A stretch of DNA of 64,000 nucleotides, from the NCBI GenBank assembly GCA_000703065.1, contig JNLK01000001.1, forward strand, positions 3,680,001 to 3,744,000, written 5' to 3'. The notes under the pieces are model-generated. The model saw only the letters and a list, made by a program, of their open reading frames with translations, had not been told where the DNA came from and did no database searches. This DNA is from Lachnospiraceae bacterium AC2029. Its GTDB lineage: Bacteria > Bacillota > Clostridia > Lachnospirales > Lachnospiraceae. Made by a program: the position numbers and the translations under genes. Shown here in pieces: positions 26,387-38,334 of this stretch (position 1 is its first letter; each line of letters opens with the position of its first letter).

Positions 26387-26414
26387 ATTATATCACAGAT
26401 GCCCTTTTTGTCAA
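26387..26414 (-). promoter_or_regulatory. Strong promoter of rpsU
   Basis: TTGACA (26414-26409) and TATAAT (26392-26387) are both consensus hexamers, with a 16-bp spacer. They lie 51 bp upstream of the rpsU start codon. Confidence 0.8.
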
Positions 26415-26467
26415 GGAATTTCTTTGCTTTCGTGAGGCACATTTTCCTATATCCTGTAAGCGCCCCT

Positions 26468-27463
26468 TTATTTATATTCGGACAGAGCCGCGATCATATC
26501 CTCATATGCAAAGTATGACTGATAATCCGAATCCTGTGACTTTGTACTGTCAAACAGTTCCATGATCCTGGACTCATATTCTCCTTCATCCATCGATTTG
26601 CCGTTCCACTCATATTCATACTCGTCCATGTAGATGTCCTTAGCGACCTTGGAACCGTCCCCGATGACCCTAAGCATTCCCTTATCCAGCTTGCTGATCA
26701 CATCGTGATAGACTCCCTGCCGTCCATATGAATTATAGACAAGTGCCGAATGCGGAATGAACTGAACACTTCCGTCCTTACCGAGGCCTTCGAAAGCTTT
26801 GCATTTTCCGCCATAATAGGTAACGATATCCGTCTCAAGGCCCGAATCATCATGCCGTACCAGAAGCTCCGGTGTGGAATCATCATCCACATAGAGCAGA
26901 TCAAAGGAAAGGTTCTCGAAGTTGGTGGTATACTCCGTCTTGTCCTTATAATGCTGATCCATATAGGAAATGTAGGCCTTAGCCCAGGCAGTAGAGGCAT
27001 TCTTAACCCATGCGCCGTCAGCTCCCAGGCAGTATCCGTCGATCCACTCATTCATGACAACATAGCCCCTGGCATTGAAATAATACCACTTGCCGTCCAC
27101 CTGAAGCCATTCATTCTTCGGATACCATTTGGTCTTGTCGGTGTACCACCAGCCATTGGCGTCCTTCTTCCAACGCCCCCCGCTGTATTTCAGGTTTGCG
27201 GCACCGCTTTTGGAGATCCAGTAACCATCCCGATAACCGTTCGTCTCCATGTAGCCGCTGTTCAGGAAATAATACCATTTCCCACCGTAGAGGACCCACT
27301 CGTTCTTCGCATAGGTTCCGTCGGAATAGCTGTACCACCAGCCTCTCTTGTCGTGCTTCCAGGTTCCCTTCTTTCCGGCCGCCATTACAGTACCGGAGAA
27401 AGCCATCAGGAACAGCATGCAAAGGACAAGCATACCCGAGATACGTTTCTTCATTCTTCTCAT
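26468..27463 (-). CDS. Secreted cell-wall-binding repeat protein
   Basis: 331 aa from ATG 27463, which follows GGAGGTG. A signal peptide (about 1-26, ending VMAAGKK) is followed by four or five choline-binding-like repeats with the GGKWYYF / GWWYSYSDG / DGKWYYFNARGY pattern to residue ~150. The C-terminal ~175 residues form an acidic globular domain with Asp-rich segments (DLLYVDDDSTPELL, a short EF-hand-like or dockerin-like acidic loop). I do not recognise the domain. The protein should be exported and bind wall polymers through the Trp/Tyr repeats. The same domain order recurs in other genes of this window. Confidence 0.85.
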   Translation of the reverse strand: MRRMKKRISGMLVLCMLFLMAFSGTVMAAGKKGTWKHDKRGWWYSYSDGTYAKNEWVLYGGKWYYFLNSGYMETNGYRDGYWISKSGAANLKYSGGRWKKDANGWWYTDKTKWYPKNEWLQVDGKWYYFNARGYVVMNEWIDGYCLGADGAWVKNASTAWAKAYISYMDQHYKDKTEYTTNFENLSFDLLYVDDDSTPELLVRHDDSGLETDIVTYYGGKCKAFEGLGKDGSVQFIPHSALVYNSYGRQGVYHDVISKLDKGMLRVIGDGSKVAKDIYMDEYEYEWNGKSMDEGEYESRIMELFDSTKSQDSDYQSYFAYEDMIAALSEYK

Positions 27464-27496
27464 GTTCACCTCCACTTGATTCCTAACTGAACATCA

Positions 27497-28144
27497 TCAC
27501 TTGGTTATCTTTTTCCATGATTTCTGCAGGTTATCAATATTTGCCTGTGAAGTGGCCGAAATAGAAATACAGGCCACATCCGTATCCGTAAATATATAGA
27601 ACTGCCGGGTAAAGAATGTAGAATCACGGGCCTGGATCGCATAGCTGAAATATGTGTCTTCCCCCACCGGACTTCCGGTCTTTACATCAAATTCCTTAAT
27701 TGAAATGCTGTTATCCTTCTCCAGAATCCCCTTCACGGATGCTGCCGCATCCTCTACGAACTTCTTATGGTCTGTCCCCTTTTCAATCTTGGAAAGCACC
27801 AATGAGACGCTGGAGCCCGTATTTCCGTCACCGCCGTACATGGGCATGTAGTCCTTGCCGGAGGCCAGGATCTCGGGAACCCTCTTATTGCTGTAGCCCT
27901 CTTCCTGAATATCATTGGCAGTCAGGATCTCGTCCAGGAGCGCAAATTCAAATTCCCTGGAGGGAGTTGTGAACTTGATCCCATAGCGTTCGTTGGTATA
28001 TGTGTTCTCCGTGTAGCTGCCCAGGTAGTCATCGGCCCCGTGGCCGACCACGTCCTCTTCCTTTACGGTCTGTTCCGAACCGCAGGCAGTACAGAGAACG
28101 ATCACAAGGATCAGGGACAGGACCTTTAACAATCTCTTCTTCAT
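27497..28144 (-). CDS. Putative lipoprotein, unknown function
   Basis: 215 aa. The N-terminus MKKRLLKVLSLILVIVLCTAC is a lipoprotein signal peptide with lipobox CTAC, so it should be anchored outside the membrane. The rest is a single soluble domain of ~180 residues with an alternating strand pattern (NERYGIKFTTPS, DTYFSYAIQARDS, FYIFTDTDVACISISA). This is reminiscent of small extracellular ligand- or PsbP-like folds, but I cannot name the family. It lies 14 bp after alaS and 33 bp before the wall-binding protein, probably co-transcribed. Confidence 0.75.
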   Translation of the reverse strand: MKKRLLKVLSLILVIVLCTACGSEQTVKEEDVVGHGADDYLGSYTENTYTNERYGIKFTTPSREFEFALLDEILTANDIQEEGYSNKRVPEILASGKDYMPMYGGDGNTGSSVSLVLSKIEKGTDHKKFVEDAAASVKGILEKDNSISIKEFDVKTGSPVGEDTYFSYAIQARDSTFFTRQFYIFTDTDVACISISATSQANIDNLQKSWKKITK

Positions 28145-28158
28145 CTTATCCCCTTATC

Positions 28159-30806
<2,648 letters not shown>

Positions 30807-30810
<4 letters not shown>

Positions 30811-30968
30811 TGTTTGTTTTCCTCCATTGTCTCCTGTGTCATTTTGGCTGTCTTATTGTCCTTGGCCTTGCGCCATTTGGTGCCTGCGATGAAGCCCAGA
30901 ACGGCAAGGATCAGGAAGACGCCGTATTTTATCAGATATGTGCCGAATTCGGTCAAAAAATCAGGCAT
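30807..30968 (-). CDS. Small membrane protein encoded directly before alaS
   Basis: 53 aa. It starts MPDFLTEFG, has one hydrophobic helix at about 10-29 ending in a Gly (LGFIAGTKW), and a charged tail rich in Lys and Glu. AGAGG lies 7 bp before the ATG at 30968. The stop codon overlaps the GTG of alaS, so translation is coupled. I do not recognise it. The overlap, good ribosome binding site and clear helix support a real gene. A structured repeat region lies immediately upstream. Confidence 0.7.
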
Positions 30969-31010
30969 GATGATTCCTCTCTTTCATATAGTGGGGTGTG
31001 CGATTCCATA

Positions 31011-31240
31011 TGACTATTCGCGCCCTCCGCCGACCGCGGCGTCTCCATGCTACGCATGTAGATCGCGTCTTCGACGCTCATGCCGCGGTGGTGGCGGAGG
31101 CTCCTGCTTCGCAGGACAGATGCTCTACACTGACTATTCACCGACCTCCGCCGACCGCGGCCCCTCCATGCTGCGCATGTAGGGCGCGTCTTCGACGCTC
31201 ATTGCCGCGGTGGTGGCGGAGGCTCCTGCTTCGCAGGGCA
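31011..31240. repeat. Tandem 120-bp hairpin-rich repeat (two copies)
   Basis: Copy 1 starts at TGACTATTC (31011) and copy 2 at TGACTATTC (31131). Each has an outer stem CCTCCGCC plus CCGCGG paired with CCGCGG plus GGCGGAGG (31024-31039 with 31083-31100; 31145-31160 with 31205-31222). Each encloses two mini-hairpins, CATGC/GCATG and GCGTC-TTC-GACGC, and is followed by a CCTGC-TTC-GCAGG hairpin. Changes between copies fall mostly in loops. This folding pattern suggests a REP- or MITE-like element. Confidence 0.75.
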
Positions 31241-31312
31241 TCCCCCCGAATCCATCGCTTAGCATGCAAGCATGCAGCGTTGGATTCGCGTGTATGCTCC
31301 GGTGAATAGTCA
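31131..31312. mobile_element. MITE-like element with 13-bp terminal inverted repeats
   Basis: TGACTATTCACCG (31131-31143) and its exact inverse CGGTGAATAGTCA (31300-31312) bound 182 bp with no gene. The right end supplies the TGA stop codon of the HisIE fusion gene. Inside are repeat copy 2 and a second hairpin (GAATCCA 31248-31254 with TGGATTC 31281-31287, enclosing GCATGC twice). No transposase is present, so movement would need one elsewhere. Confidence 0.5.
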
Positions 31313-32572
31313 CCTGCGTTCTGCCAGCTCCCTTATAACCTCCGTCCAGGTGGTATCTCTTTCCGCCATCAGTACCATCAGGTGGTACAGCAGATCGGAG
31401 ATCTCGTATTTCAGCTCGTCCTTATCCGGGTTCTTGGCTGCGATCACCACCTCGGTGCATTCCTCTCCCACCTTCTTCAGGATCTTGTCGATTCCCTTAT
31501 CGAAGAGGTAATTGGTGTAGGAACCCTCCTTCGGGTGTTCCTTCCGGTCCTGGATCACGTTCATTACATCCTGGAATACCGTAAGGGGATTGGTGTCGTC
31601 ATACTCCTTCTCAACCAGCGGTGTGTAGAAGCAGCTGCGGTTGCCGGTATGGCAGGCAGCGCCCACCTGGGAAACCTTTGCAAGGATCGTATCCTTATCG
31701 CAGTCGATGGACAGGGACTTCACATACTGGAAATGCCCGCTGGTCTCACCCTTCACCCAAAGCTGGTTTCTGCTTCGTGAAAAATAAGTCATCCGGCCGG
31801 TCTCAAGGGTTTTCTCAAAGGACTCCGCGTTCATATAAGCCATCATCAGGACGTCCTTTGTCTTATAATCCTGTACGATACAGGGAACCAGTCCCTTATC
31901 ATCGGTCTTAAACTCGGAGAACGGTACCGCACTTTCAAAAAGGTTTACCGGAACTCCGGCAGCGGCGCAGACCTGCTTGATCTGCATCACATCGTGCTGC
32001 TGCAGATTGTAAAGACTGACGGTTTCCGCCTCCGTATCCTTCAGAAGCTCCGCGATCTCCTGTCCGTCGGTGCTGAAGGAGGATACGATGATGGGAAGTC
32101 CCACCTCCTTCTTTATCTCCTTCACATATTCGTTATAGCGGTTCAGCTTACCGTAATGAACCAGGATCAGTTCTCCCGCTCCTGCTTCCTTCAGGGCCTT
32201 TCCGTAGGTAACCGGATCCTCGCAGTCCGTAAGATCGATGGTAACGATGATACGGTCGGAACCGAAACGGTCGGAAGCCTCCTTCACTATGGAAATGTCA
32301 TCCAGCGGCGCCGATTTCATGCAGACCTTGGATGCTCCCGCATAGAGCAGCTTCTTCACATCCTCCAACCGACGTACTCCGCCGCAGGCAATGATGGGAA
32401 TATCAACCTCACGGGCGATCTCCTTGATCACGGGGATATTCTTCTCCAGCCCTTCCCGGGATGCACCGCTGTCAAAAAATGCAATGGCGTCCGCGCCGGT
32501 GTCATTATAATACTTTGCCTCAGCCACCGGATTATCCATGGTGACACAGGGTATGATCCGCTTTCCGTCCAT
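31310..32572 (-). CDS. hisI: HisF-like domain fused to HisI and HisE (PR-AMP cyclohydrolase / PR-ATP pyrophosphatase)
   Basis: 420 aa. Residues ~1-205 are a shortened TIM barrel of the HisA/HisF type ([35 protein letters not shown]). Residues ~215-315 are HisI with [12 protein letters not shown] and the metal site DCDKD plus CHTGNRSC. Residues ~320-420 are HisE with [14 protein letters not shown]. HisIE carries out steps 2 and 3 of histidine synthesis. In the barrel, the catalytic Asp of HisF (CLDV) is replaced (CVTM) and the following loop is deleted, so the domain is probably not an active cyclase. The stop lies in the right end of the MITE-like element. It is the last gene of the his run. 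Confidence 0.9.
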   Translation of the reverse strand: MDGKRIIPCVTMDNPVAEAKYYNDTGADAIAFFDSGASREGLEKNIPVIKEIAREVDIPIIACGGVRRLEDVKKLLYAGASKVCMKSAPLDDISIVKEASDRFGSDRIIVTIDLTDCEDPVTYGKALKEAGAGELILVHYGKLNRYNEYVKEIKKEVGLPIIVSSFSTDGQEIAELLKDTEAETVSLYNLQQHDVMQIKQVCAAAGVPVNLFESAVPFSEFKTDDKGLVPCIVQDYKTKDVLMMAYMNAESFEKTLETGRMTYFSRSRNQLWVKGETSGHFQYVKSLSIDCDKDTILAKVSQVGAACHTGNRSCFYTPLVEKEYDDTNPLTVFQDVMNVIQDRKEHPKEGSYTNYLFDKGIDKILKKVGEECTEVVIAAKNPDKDELKYEISDLLYHLMVLMAERDTTWTEVIRELAERR

Positions 32573-32589
32573 ACTGTTCCTCCTATTCT

Positions 32590-33183
32590 TTACAGAGATC
32601 CCTTGGTCGAGAGGATCTCGCCATCGAGCCGCGGGTCAATGCGGGTTGCCAGATTCAGCGCATTTGCAAAGGCCTTGAATGCCGCCTCGATGATATGATG
32701 ATTATTGGTTCCGGACAACTGACGCAGGTGCAGATTCATTTCTCCTGCATAGGAAACGGCATAGAAGAATTCCTTTACCATTTCCGTATCCATATAACCC
32801 ACCTTCGGTACGGTGAGGTCCAGATCATAGCTAAGATACGGACGTCCGGACAGGTCAACCGCGCAAAGGACCAGTGCATCATCCATGGGCATGGTGAAGG
32901 ATGCATAGCGACGGATACCCGCCTTGTCTCCTACCGCCTCCTTGATGGCCTTTCCGAGAACGATACCCGTATCCTCAATGGTGTGGTGGCTGTCCACGTA
33001 AAGATCACCCTTTGCCACAAGGCTCATATCGAAGAAGCCGTGCTTTGCAAAGCTCTTCAGCATGTGATCGAAGAAGCCGATACCCGTATCCACCGTGGCA
33101 ACGCCTGCACCGTCCAGATTCAGTGCCAGGGAAATGTCGGTTTCGCTCGTAGTACGTACCTGGGAACTCTTTCTTTCTTCCAT
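32590..33183 (-). CDS. hisB: Imidazoleglycerol-phosphate dehydratase
   Basis: 197 aa, the monofunctional HisB length. The metal-binding histidines are visible in [23 protein letters not shown] and [16 protein letters not shown]. It removes water from imidazoleglycerol phosphate, step 6 of histidine synthesis. ATG 33183 is preferred: it has AAGGA upstream and gives the standard N-terminus [17 protein letters not shown] further ATG at 33222 overlaps hisD. It lies 17 bp before the HisIE fusion gene. Confidence 0.96.
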   Translation of the reverse strand: MEERKSSQVRTTSETDISLALNLDGAGVATVDTGIGFFDHMLKSFAKHGFFDMSLVAKGDLYVDSHHTIEDTGIVLGKAIKEAVGDKAGIRRYASFTMPMDDALVLCAVDLSGRPYLSYDLDLTVPKVGYMDTEMVKEFFYAVSYAGEMNLHLRQLSGTNNHHIIEAAFKAFANALNLATRIDPRLDGEILSTKGSL

Positions 33184-33211
33184 ATCCTCGTCCTTTCCGA
33201 AAATGTAACTG

Positions 33212-34504
33212 TCAGTCTTCAAAACGCACTCTGATGGAGTTGGCGTGAGCGGTCAGTCCCTCGGACTCCGCAAACTTTACGATATCCTTATATACAGGTG
33301 CCAGCGCATCCCTTGAATAGGAAATGATACTGGATTTCTTTACAAAGTCATCTACGCCCAGCGGCGAGAAGAACCGCGCAGTCCCATTTGTAGGAAGTAC
33401 ATGGTTCGGGCCGGCGAAGTAGTCGCCCAGCGGTTCCGAGGAATACTCTCCCAGGAACATGGCTCCGGCATTCTTGATCTTCGTCATGGTCTGGAAGGGA
33501 TCCTTCGTCAGGATCTCCATATGCTCGGGTGCCAGAAGATTTGCCGTCTCGATGGCGTCCTCCAGACAATCCGCAACCAGGATATAACCGAAGTTGTCCA
33601 GAGACTTCCGGATGATCTCCTTACGCTCCAGCTCTTCGGTGAAACGGTCGGTCCAGTCGGATACCTCCTCTGCCAGCTTCTCACTGGTGGTTACCAGGAT
33701 GGCAGAAGCCAGCTCGTCATGCTCTGCCTGTGACAGAAGATCTGCCGCCACATACTTCGGATTCGGCGTATCATCCGCAAGCACCAGGATCTCACTGGGG
33801 CCGGCGATGGAATCGATACTGACATGTCCGAACACCACACGCTTTGCGATGGCCACGAAGATATTACCGGGACCTACGATCTTGTCCACCTTCGGAATGG
33901 TTTCCGTTCCATAGGCAAGAGCCGCGATGGCCTGTGCGCCGCCACATTTATAAATTTCTGTCACTCCTGCCTCATGTGCAGCCACAAGGGTATTGGGATA
34001 TACCTCGCCTGCCGCATTGCAGGGAGTGGTCATTACGATATTCGGAACGCCAGCAACCTTTGCGGGGATCACGTTCATGAGAACCGTGGAAGGATAAGCA
34101 GCCTTACCCCCCGGCACATACACTCCGGCATACTCTACCGGTGCGATCTTCTGCCCCAGGATCGAGCCGTCCGGCTTCGTTGTGATCCAGCTGTTTCTCT
34201 TCTGCAGTTCATGATACTCTTCTATATTTTTAATGGCCTTGCGGATCACATCCAGAAGTCCGGGATCCACTGCATCATATGCAGCCCTGATCTCCTCCTC
34301 GGTCACACGCATGGTCTCGGGAGTCAGTTCTGCCTTGTCGAACTTCGCAGTATATTCAAGAAGTGCGGCATCCCCTCTTTCATGGACTGCTGCAACGATC
34401 TCCTTGACGGTTGCTTCATACGGACCGTAATCGTCCGGACTCCGCTTGATCAGGTCCTTCAGCAGGTTCTGCCTTGTCTCCTCTGTAAGCTTTATGATCT
34501 TCAT
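33212..34504 (-). CDS. hisD: Histidinol dehydrogenase
   Basis: 430 aa, the typical length. Landmarks are YVPGGKAAYPSTVLMNVIPA in part (VPGGKAAYPSTVLM), YKCGGAQAIAALAYGTE, VGPGNIFVAIAKR and the catalytic region SQAEHDELASAILVT, where Glu and His act in catalysis and Zn binding. The C-terminus has GPNHVLPTNGTARF. It oxidises histidinol to histidine in two NAD+-dependent steps. It sits between hisG and hisB. Confidence 0.97.
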   Translation of the reverse strand: MKIIKLTEETRQNLLKDLIKRSPDDYGPYEATVKEIVAAVHERGDAALLEYTAKFDKAELTPETMRVTEEEIRAAYDAVDPGLLDVIRKAIKNIEEYHELQKRNSWITTKPDGSILGQKIAPVEYAGVYVPGGKAAYPSTVLMNVIPAKVAGVPNIVMTTPCNAAGEVYPNTLVAAHEAGVTEIYKCGGAQAIAALAYGTETIPKVDKIVGPGNIFVAIAKRVVFGHVSIDSIAGPSEILVLADDTPNPKYVAADLLSQAEHDELASAILVTTSEKLAEEVSDWTDRFTEELERKEIIRKSLDNFGYILVADCLEDAIETANLLAPEHMEILTKDPFQTMTKIKNAGAMFLGEYSSEPLGDYFAGPNHVLPTNGTARFFSPLGVDDFVKKSSIISYSRDALAPVYKDIVKFAESEGLTAHANSIRVRFED

Positions 34505-34553
34505 TTCTGTCTCCTTTTATTCGAATGATGTCGGGATCGGATCTGCCCCGTCA

Positions 34554-35192
34554 TCACTTTAATGCAGTTGCTACATCTGTCAGGAACTGACGGATCCTCT
34601 CGTGCTCCATTTTCAGGCTCACCTGATTTACCACGATCCGCGCTGACAGCGGGCAAACCTCTTCCAGCACGGCAAGTCCGTTCTCCTTCAGGGTGGAACC
34701 GGTCTCCACGATATCCACGATCACATCGGCAAGTCCCACGATGGGTGCCAGCTCCACGGAACCGTTCAGCTTGATCACTTCCACGCTCTGATTCTTCTTG
34801 TTCCGGAAATAATTCTGCGCGATATTCGGATATTTGGAAGCTACACGGATGATCTCATTTCTCTTCAGCAGCTCCTTTGCGCTTTCGGGTCCGCATACAC
34901 ACATGCGGCAGGCACCGAAGCCCAGATCCAGAACCTCATAGAGATTCCGGTTCTCCTCCAGCAGAGTATCCTTACCCACGACTCCGATATCCGCAACTCC
35001 GTACTCCACATAGGTCGGCACATCACTGGGCTTGGCCAGGAAGAACCGAAGTCCCAGCTCCTCATTTGTAAAGATCAGCTTCCTTGTGGAAGGATCCTTC
35101 ATTTCCTCGCAGGTGATCCCTATCTCTTCAAAGAGGGCCATGGATTGTTTCGCAAGTCTGCCCTTCGCAAGGGCAAATGTAAGATATCTCAC
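34554..35192 (-). CDS. hisG: ATP phosphoribosyltransferase, short form
   Basis: 212 aa from the GTG at 35192, the standard start [21 protein letters not shown] lies 9 bp upstream and the hisZ stop is two bases before. It has the PRPP-binding segment [23 protein letters not shown] (seen as [13 protein letters not shown]) and lacks the C-terminal regulatory ACT-like domain. Such short HisG proteins need HisZ, which is the gene just upstream. It starts histidine synthesis by joining ATP and PRPP. Confidence 0.96.
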   Translation of the reverse strand: MRYLTFALAKGRLAKQSMALFEEIGITCEEMKDPSTRKLIFTNEELGLRFFLAKPSDVPTYVEYGVADIGVVGKDTLLEENRNLYEVLDLGFGACRMCVCGPESAKELLKRNEIIRVASKYPNIAQNYFRNKKNQSVEVIKLNGSVELAPIVGLADVIVDIVETGSTLKENGLAVLEEVCPLSARIVVNQVSLKMEHERIRQFLTDVATALK

Positions 35193-35193
35193 T

Positions 35194-36462
35194 TTAGAAA
35201 TCCTCCTCTTTGATGTCACTGAAGTTCATTTCCTTCTCCACATGCTTCAGCCGGTCGGAAACCAGCACACGATCATTGGACAGGAAGAAATATACGGTCT
35301 TTACGCGGTTCCGGTCTGCATAGGAAAGGTACTCCGTCAGGGCATGACGGGTGGACTTCCGGATCAGCTCGGTTTTGATCCCTTCATTTCTAAGGCGCTT
35401 GCCCAGCATAACGGCAGGCTCCTGATTCTCGATGGGATAGATCACCAGAACCCGGTCGATGGGGCTGTCCGGAAGGATCTGCTGACTGGAAAGAGCCGTC
35501 ATCAGTTCATCGATCACGATACCGAAACCGATGGAGGGCGCATCCTTTCCGAACTGCTGCAGCAGAGTATTGTATCTTCCTCCGCGAACCACGGCATCTC
35601 CGGTTCCATAGGTATAACCACAGAACACAATGCCTGTATAATAATCATATTTATTCAGCATACCAAGATCGATGCTGATATACTTCTCATAGCCATAATA
35701 GCTGACCGCCGCATAAACCTTGCGAAGCCGCTCGATGGCCTCCAGCGAACGCCGGTTCCGGGTAAAGGTCTCCGCCAGATCCAGAGCCTCAAGTCCGCCG
35801 AAGAGATGGTCGAACTTGTGCAGAGCTTCACGGATATTTGCGGGGATGTCCAGATGCTCGGCATACTCGCTGAGTCCGAAGAAATTTCTTGCCTGAATGA
35901 AATCACGGATGGTCTCTTCTTCCTCACGGGAAGCTCCTGCCTCTTCCATCAGTCCCTTGAAATATTCAATCTGACCGATCACCACCTGGAACTCCGTCAG
36001 TCCCGAAGCCTTCAGCGCATCGATCACACAGGAGATCATTTCCGCATCCGCAGCAGAGCTGTCATCATTGATCAGCTCACATCCGATCTGCAGCGTCTCA
36101 TTTCTCTTGCCCTGATGCTGGAGAACATTCTTGTAGGTCAGGCCCTCGTAGCAAAGCCGGATCGGAAGCTCCTCTTCCACATAATACTTGGCTACACAGC
36201 GTGCGACACTGGGAGTAAAGTCCGGCCGCATGACGAGAGTGTTGTTGTTCCGGTCGAAGAACTTGTACATCTCGTTGGAGTGGGCGGAACCCTTATCCAT
36301 ATTAAAGATATTAAAATACTCAAAGCTGGGAGTCTCGATATCATGATAGCTGTAAAGATGCAGCACATGGTGAATGTTGCGGAGCAGCTGGTTTCGCTGT
36401 CTGCACTCATCTCCGTAGATATCCCGTACGCCCTCCGGCGTGTGAAGCAGTGTCTCTTTCAT
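35194..36462 (-). CDS. hisZ: ATP phosphoribosyltransferase regulatory subunit
   Basis: 422 aa, a HisRS-like catalytic fold. ATG 36462 ([15 protein letters not shown]) gives the normal N-terminus, with AAGGA 10 bp upstream; the ORF runs further to 36516 without a better site. Class II motif regions are present ([24 protein letters not shown]). Its place directly before a short hisG identifies it as HisZ and not HisRS. It forms the hetero-octamer with HisG and carries histidine feedback. Confidence 0.9.
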   Translation of the reverse strand: MKETLLHTPEGVRDIYGDECRQRNQLLRNIHHVLHLYSYHDIETPSFEYFNIFNMDKGSAHSNEMYKFFDRNNNTLVMRPDFTPSVARCVAKYYVEEELPIRLCYEGLTYKNVLQHQGKRNETLQIGCELINDDSSAADAEMISCVIDALKASGLTEFQVVIGQIEYFKGLMEEAGASREEEETIRDFIQARNFFGLSEYAEHLDIPANIREALHKFDHLFGGLEALDLAETFTRNRRSLEAIERLRKVYAAVSYYGYEKYISIDLGMLNKYDYYTGIVFCGYTYGTGDAVVRGGRYNTLLQQFGKDAPSIGFGIVIDELMTALSSQQILPDSPIDRVLVIYPIENQEPAVMLGKRLRNEGIKTELIRKSTRHALTEYLSYADRNRVKTVYFFLSNDRVLVSDRLKHVEKEMNFSDIKEEDF

Positions 36463-36526
36463 ACTGATTGTATCCTTTGTATTCCATTTCCCGGGCAGCC
36501 GAAAACGCCGCCACATAGATATCTAT

Positions 36527-36555
36527 ATAATATAGCAACGCCCCCCATGTTTCAA
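36527..36555 (-). promoter_or_regulatory. Promoter of the his operon
   Basis: In transcript sense TTGAAA (36555-36550) and TATTAT (36532-36527) are 17 bp apart, about 65 bp before the hisZ start. No T-box or leader peptide rich in histidine is visible between them. Confidence 0.6.
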
Positions 36556-36601
36556 GTAATTCTTTCACGATTTAAGCAGGAAAATGTACCGCACTTCGGC
36601 G

Positions 36602-36641
36602 CGAACATTTGTTTGCATTTTCGAAAGTATTGTGCTATAAT
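36602..36641 (+). promoter_or_regulatory. lexA promoter with SOS box
   Basis: The LexA site CGAACATTTGTTTG (36602-36615) matches the Firmicute pattern CGAAC-N4-GTTYG. It overlaps the -35 TTGCAT (36613-36618), which is 17 bp from TATAAT (36636-36641). LexA should therefore repress its own gene. Confidence 0.85.
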
Positions 36642-36658
36642 AGGCGAAGGAGGATCCC

Positions 36659-36691
36659 ATGATACCAAAGGGATTCACAATGCGAGCATAG
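36659..36691 (+). CDS. Possible 10-codon leader peptide upstream of lexA
   Basis: ATG 36659 is 5 bp from AAGGAGG (36647-36653) and opens a 10-codon ORF (MIPKGFTMRA) that stops at 36691. Hairpins follow before lexA: CATCT/AGATG and TTTTGC-GCA-GCAAAA, within 36700-36740. The ribosome binding site is stronger than many in the window. It could be a leader peptide or chance. Confidence 0.35.
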   Translation: MIPKGFTMRA

Positions 36692-36776
36692 CGAGCAGCG
36701 TCCATCTACGAAGCAGATGCATGATTTTGCGCAGCAAAAGTATGGAACATAGCCATAAATCGTCAGGAGGTTTTCC

Positions 36777-37406
36777 ATGAGCAGTTTTAACAGACCGGCA
36801 TTGACCGCCAAACAGACCCAGATCCTGGAATATATCAAGCAGACCATTCTGTCCAAGGGCTATCCCCCTTCGGTACGTGAGATCTGCGAAGCGGTAGGAC
36901 TCAGCTCCACCTCTTCTGTCCACTCCCAGCTGAACACGCTGGAGAGCAAGGGCTATATCCGCAGGGATCCCACAAAACCCAGAACTCTTGAGATCCTGGA
37001 TGACGACAATTTCAACCTTGCCCGCCGCGAGATCGTAAATGTTCCGCTGATCGGTCAGGTTGCCGCCGGACAGCCCATTCTTGCAGAGGAAAATATCGAG
37101 AATTATATTCCTCTTCTTCCGGAGTACCTTCCGAAGGGACCGTCCTTCATGCTCCGGGTCAAGGGCGACAGCATGATCAATGTGGGCATCTTTGACAGGG
37201 ATCTTCTGATCGTTGAGCAGACCTCCGTTGCAAGAAACGGGGACATCGTTGTTGCCATGATCGATGACAGTGCCACTGTAAAAACCTTCTATAAGGAAAT
37301 GAATCATATCCGTCTTCAGCCCGAGAATGATACCATGGATCCCATTATCGTTCCGGATTGCACGATCCTCGGACGTGTCGTGGGGGTATTCCGCATCCTC
37401 CGTTAA
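36777..37406 (+). CDS. lexA: LexA repressor
   Basis: 209 aa, normal length. The N-terminal winged helix-turn-helix has [17 protein letters not shown] and [16 protein letters not shown]. The self-cleavage site is Ala-Gly in VAAGQP (~97/98), the catalytic Ser is in GDSMIN (~131) and the Lys in ATVKTFYK (~169). It represses SOS genes and is cleaved with RecA. It is the only + strand gene right of 11.2 kb. It is flanked by its own SOS promoter and a terminator. CAGGAGG precedes the start. Confidence 0.97.
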   Translation: MSSFNRPALTAKQTQILEYIKQTILSKGYPPSVREICEAVGLSSTSSVHSQLNTLESKGYIRRDPTKPRTLEILDDDNFNLARREIVNVPLIGQVAAGQPILAEENIENYIPLLPEYLPKGPSFMLRVKGDSMINVGIFDRDLLIVEQTSVARNGDIVVAMIDDSATVKTFYKEMNHIRLQPENDTMDPIIVPDCTILGRVVGVFRILR

Positions 37407-37452
37407 GACAAGGGCTGCACGCTTTTTTTCAACCGAATCATCAGATTATCAA

Positions 37453-37501
37453 AGAGAGTCTCTAACAGCATTTGATCCGCTGTCAGAGACCCTCTTTTTT
37501 T
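37453..37501 (+). terminator. Intrinsic terminator after lexA
   Basis: AGAGAGTCTCTAACAGC (37453-37469) pairs with GCTGTCAGAGACCCTCT (37479-37495), with minor mismatches, followed by a run of T to 37501. Confidence 0.85.
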
Positions 37502-37505
37502 ACGT

Positions 37506-38282
37506 TCAATTATTCGCATATATTCCGCTAACTATCGCTATATCTGTAGCGCGATTATTATCATAATATATCCAAAGCTCTGTTCCGTTCTTTAATTTAT
37601 AGTCTTTCCTGAATGGTTTGTTATATGAGATGTAACTCAGTTTAGATCCGAGAGCGGATTTTACCTGCGCCGGTGTCATTCCCAAACTTGTGCCTGCTAT
37701 TGCATGTTTACTATTATTACATATACTAATATAACAAATCTTATTGTTAAACCATCCATCTTCTACAACCATATTTGCATTACAATATCCCTTTGCTGAA
37801 GTAGCATGTTCATCTTTAAGATTTGTAGTATGCCGGACAAAAATGCCCAAATCGGTGTTACAATAAATACTTAGTTCCTTATTCAGCTTCTGGATCAGTT
37901 CTCCTGAAGACTTAAAATTACACATGATCCCACCGATTTTTACTTTACCCGTTTTCATTTTTCCGTCTATTCCACTCAGAAAATACCAATTCCCGGACCA
38001 CTTCAGCCATCCTTTCTTCATGGACCCATCTTTATTAAAATAATACCAATATCCGGATATCTTCTTCCAGCCGGTGGTTTTCTTCCCATTTACATAGTAG
38101 TACTTCTTCCCGGAGATGGTTTTCCATCCGTTTTGTGTTGCAGTAACCGAATACAACACACTGCTCGAGGTCGAAGTATTCACAGCGGACACAGTCTGAG
38201 CCTCAGTTTTAAATGAAATAAATGACGTCAGCATAACCGGCACCAACAGTGTAACCAGCTTTTTTTTCATTCTTTTCATCAT
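37506..38282 (-). CDS. Secreted cell-wall-repeat protein with unknown C-terminal domain (AT-rich)
   Basis: 258 aa. A signal peptide (about 1-30) is followed by three or four wall-binding repeats (GKKTTGWKKISGYWYYF, GWLKWSGNWYFLSG) to residue ~125. The C-terminal ~130 residues form a separate domain. It contains SLGMTPAQVKSALGSK, a pattern seen in SmpA/BLIP-type folds, and ends in a beta strand-rich tail. The base composition is clearly AT-richer than neighbouring genes, so recent transfer is possible. AAAGGAG precedes the ATG. The last gene of the HD-GYP run on the - strand, it may be co-transcribed with 38335-38664. Confidence 0.8.
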   Translation of the reverse strand: MMKRMKKKLVTLLVPVMLTSFISFKTEAQTVSAVNTSTSSSVLYSVTATQNGWKTISGKKYYYVNGKKTTGWKKISGYWYYFNKDGSMKKGWLKWSGNWYFLSGIDGKMKTGKVKIGGIMCNFKSSGELIQKLNKELSIYCNTDLGIFVRHTTNLKDEHATSAKGYCNANMVVEDGWFNNKICYISICNNSKHAIAGTSLGMTPAQVKSALGSKLSYISYNKPFRKDYKLKNGTELWIYYDNNRATDIAIVSGIYANN

Positions 38283-38334
38283 GAATTATCTCCTTTCGTT
38301 TAAACAAATGCAATTTCTCATTGTGATGCCTGAA

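Noticed and set aside
30969-31310. T-box riboswitch upstream of alaS
   Set aside because: The CCACCACCGCGG stretch on the - strand looks superficially similar, but the conserved GGTACCGCGG-type antiterminator core and a specifier loop are missing, and the sequence is part of a tandem repeat.
35194-36462. Histidyl-tRNA synthetase (hisS)
   Set aside because: The fold is the same, but the gene directly precedes a short-form hisG that requires HisZ, and it sits in a his biosynthesis operon.
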